Origin: Polyangiaceae bacterium
Lineage (GTDB): Bacteria; Myxococcota_A; Polyangia; Polyangiales; Polyangiaceae
Direction: 5' to 3'
Length of the DNA stretch: 64,000 nt
NCBI GenBank assembly: GCA_020633235.1
Contig: JACKEA010000005.1
Location: 434,001 to 498,000 of the forward strand
Shown here: positions 62,643 through 64,000 of the stretch, one piece after another
Layout of the letters: every line of letters begins with the position of its first letter
Position numbering within the stretch: position 1 is the stretch's first letter
Notes under the pieces: generated by a model
The model's input: the letters and a program-made list of their open reading frames with translations, nothing else
Told to the model about the DNA's origin: nothing
Database searches by the model: none
Translations under genes and position numbers: made by a program

Positions 62643-63524
62643 ATGGGTCCCAAGGACGGCGTGCTGCTCGTAGCTCACGGTACGGTGAGCGATCTGGACG
62701 ATCTTCCTGCTTTCGTGGCGCGCATCCGACGCGGGCGCCCGGCGCCTCCGGGCCTCGTGGAGGAGCTCCGCCATCGCTACGAGGTCATTGGCGGTAGTCC
62801 GCTGCTGGATCTGACCAAGGCGCAGGCGCAGGGGCTGTCCGAGCGCTTGGCCGCTCCGGTGCTGGTGGGCATGCGCCTGTGGCAGCCCGGCGTGGAGGAA
62901 GTGGTGCGCGCTGCCGTCAGCCTCGGGCTCCAGCGTTTGTGCGTGATCCCCTTGGCGCCGTTCAGTGTGCACGTCTACGCCCAGGCCGCGGACGAAGCCC
63001 TCGAGCGCGTGCGCCCGGAGCTGAAGGACGCCACCCCGAGCTTCGTGCACGTGGACGCGTGGGGTCAGGAGCCCGCCTTCGTGAAGGCCCACGTGGAGAG
63101 CATCGCGCGCCGAGTTGCTCCAGGCACTCGCGTGGTGCTCACTGCTCACAGCCTTCCGCGCCGCGCCATCACCGCGGGGGACCCGTACGAGGCGCAATTT
63201 CGCGCCTGCGCCGAGGCCGTGGGGAAGCAGCTCGACGCCCCCTGGGAGATCGCGTTCCAAAGCCAGGGAGCGGACGGTGGGGACTGGCTGGGACCGGACA
63301 TCTTGCAGGTCCTCGAACGGCTGGCCGGGGAAGGCGTACGCCGGGCCGTGGTGGCGCCCATCGGCTTTCTGGCCGAGCACGTGGAGACCCTCTTCGACCT
63401 CGACGTGGAAGCCAAGGCCCACGCCGACCGGCTGGGCGTCGAGCTCGTGCGGGTCCCCGCCTTGAACACCGCTCCTGGCCTGCTGGAAGCGTTGGAAGCC
63501 GTGACCCGACGCGCCCTGAGCTAG
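62643..63524 (+). CDS. hemH: Ferrochelatase
   Basis: 293 residues, slightly short for ferrochelatase (about 310-320) but complete in the catalytic core. GVLLVAHG at the N-terminus, VPLAPFS-like segment, catalytic TAHSLP (His169), and GFLAEHVETLFDLD (His246, Glu248) are all typical. It inserts iron into protoporphyrin IX in the last step of heme synthesis. It starts 70 bases from the divergent SDR gene. No other heme-pathway gene is visible. Confidence 0.92.
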   Translation: MGPKDGVLLVAHGTVSDLDDLPAFVARIRRGRPAPPGLVEELRHRYEVIGGSPLLDLTKAQAQGLSERLAAPVLVGMRLWQPGVEEVVRAAVSLGLQRLCVIPLAPFSVHVYAQAADEALERVRPELKDATPSFVHVDAWGQEPAFVKAHVESIARRVAPGTRVVLTAHSLPRRAITAGDPYEAQFRACAEAVGKQLDAPWEIAFQSQGADGGDWLGPDILQVLERLAGEGVRRAVVAPIGFLAEHVETLFDLDVEAKAHADRLGVELVRVPALNTAPGLLEALEAVTRRALS

Positions 63525-63633
63525 AAGATCCGGCCGCTTCGCTGCGTCGAACCTGCTGATGCTTGTCGTATCCGGCCGCCACGCCGGGCAGGGAGAGGGA
63601 GGGGAGCGCCCGGATTGGGGTAGAAGTAGGCGC

Positions 63634-64000
63634 ATGGACCAACGCGCCGCCCAACGGAGGCCGGGCATCGTTCCCCTCAGGACTCGCATCTTGGGGCTCA
63701 TCGCCGTGCTGATCCTCGGTGTCGGCTGTCCCTGCGTCCGGAGCGCCGTCAACGCCAGCCCGGGCCTGCGCTGGTGGCTGTTCTCGAACTTCGGCGCCCA
63801 GCGCATGTGCCCCGAAATGCTCAAGCGCGGCGCGCCCCTCAAGCTGGACCCGGCCGGCAACACCATCGGGCGCTTCTTTCCGACCACTTGCACCCATGAA
63901 GTCCACGACGAGACCCAGAGCGTGGTGCTGCGCTTCGGAGGCACCGGCTACGCGTGGACGCCCCTCGCCGGGCGCGTCGGCTTCTCGATGGACGCGGCCA
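63634..64000 (+). CDS. Membrane-anchored protein, partial (cut by window edge)
   Basis: 122 residues are visible. A basic N-terminus and hydrophobic helix (about 19-36, TRILGLIAVLILGVGCPCV) are followed by a globular part containing RMCPEMLKRGAPLKLDPAG and a Cys later (TTCTHEV). It could be a signal anchor or a lipoprotein with lipobox-like GVGC. It remains open at the window edge. No family is recognised. Confidence 0.6.
   Translation, partial: MDQRAAQRRPGIVPLRTRILGLIAVLILGVGCPCVRSAVNASPGLRWWLFSNFGAQRMCPEMLKRGAPLKLDPAGNTIGRFFPTTCTHEVHDETQSVVLRFGGTGYAWTPLAGRVGFSMDAA

Noticed and set aside
61802..62653. Upstream start of the SDR at 62653
   Set aside because: The extra 27 residues are unlike SDR N-termini; the ATG at 62572 puts the SGASRGIG motif at the usual distance.

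Overview
This 64 kb window is chromosomal DNA of a high-GC bacterium with the gene style of the Myxococcota, most likely a Polyangiales-type myxobacterium (inference). The reasons are uniformly GC-rich coding sequence, very many short lipoproteins with Gly/Ala/Ser-rich linkers after the lipobox, a eukaryote-like Ser/Thr kinase, a DUF2914 protein, Dicty_CTDC-like Cys repeats, a GldA/GldG-like ABC cluster, and frequent GTGA or ATGA stop/start overlaps. No rRNA, tRNA, transposase, prophage, CRISPR array or biosynthetic cluster was seen.

Layout. 1-5837 (minus strand): an amino-acid permease (cut by the window edge), a lipoprotein and a zinc/manganese-type ABC uptake operon (permease, ATPase, binding protein, outer-membrane barrel, His-rich exported protein). 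5889-8953: a zinc-finger membrane metalloprotease and small lipoproteins. 8953-11678 is a repeat hot spot: four different tandem arrays lie between four small genes, one array runs into a coding sequence and another has copied the 3' end of a gene. 11679-23071: an orphan heme-copper oxidase subunit III, an alpha/beta hydrolase, two large secreted lipoproteins (PPC repeats; metzincin-like protease), a membrane sulfatase-fold enzyme, a frameshifted diheme cytochrome, a ferritin-like protein and QueG. 23193-29379: a four-gene GldA/GldG-type ABC operon and a PAS-GGDEF protein. 29403-34453: Cys-repeat lipoprotein, hotdog thioesterase, two tandem sulfatase-fold lipoproteins, then a further copy of the repeat family. 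34559-39705: RND efflux pump with its adaptor, and two small Lys/Glu-rich exported proteins. 39851-50189: an unusual membrane-anchored GspE-type ATPase, an L,D-transpeptidase behind a possible attenuator leader, an M28 peptidase, a chemoreceptor and a transporter. 50191-64000: a kinase with a C-terminal catalytic domain, a divergent RtcB-like protein, PruA, an LRR protein, an M23 lipoprotein, a broken DUF1566 lipoprotein, an SDR, ferrochelatase and a partial membrane protein.

The most unusual signal is a dispersed repeat family with the core GGCCAAATGTCCGCG. It occurs as three separate arrays (about 10.05-10.58, 11.43-11.68 and 33.96-34.12 kb), always in the same orientation but embedded in different repeat units. 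A second short dispersed sequence, AGGTTCCGCGGCGGACCAAC, recurs between genes and inside lipoprotein linkers. Gly-rich linkers are also sites of frame disruption (20.66 kb and 60.73-60.88 kb). Together these suggest that simple-repeat turnover is an active force in this genome.
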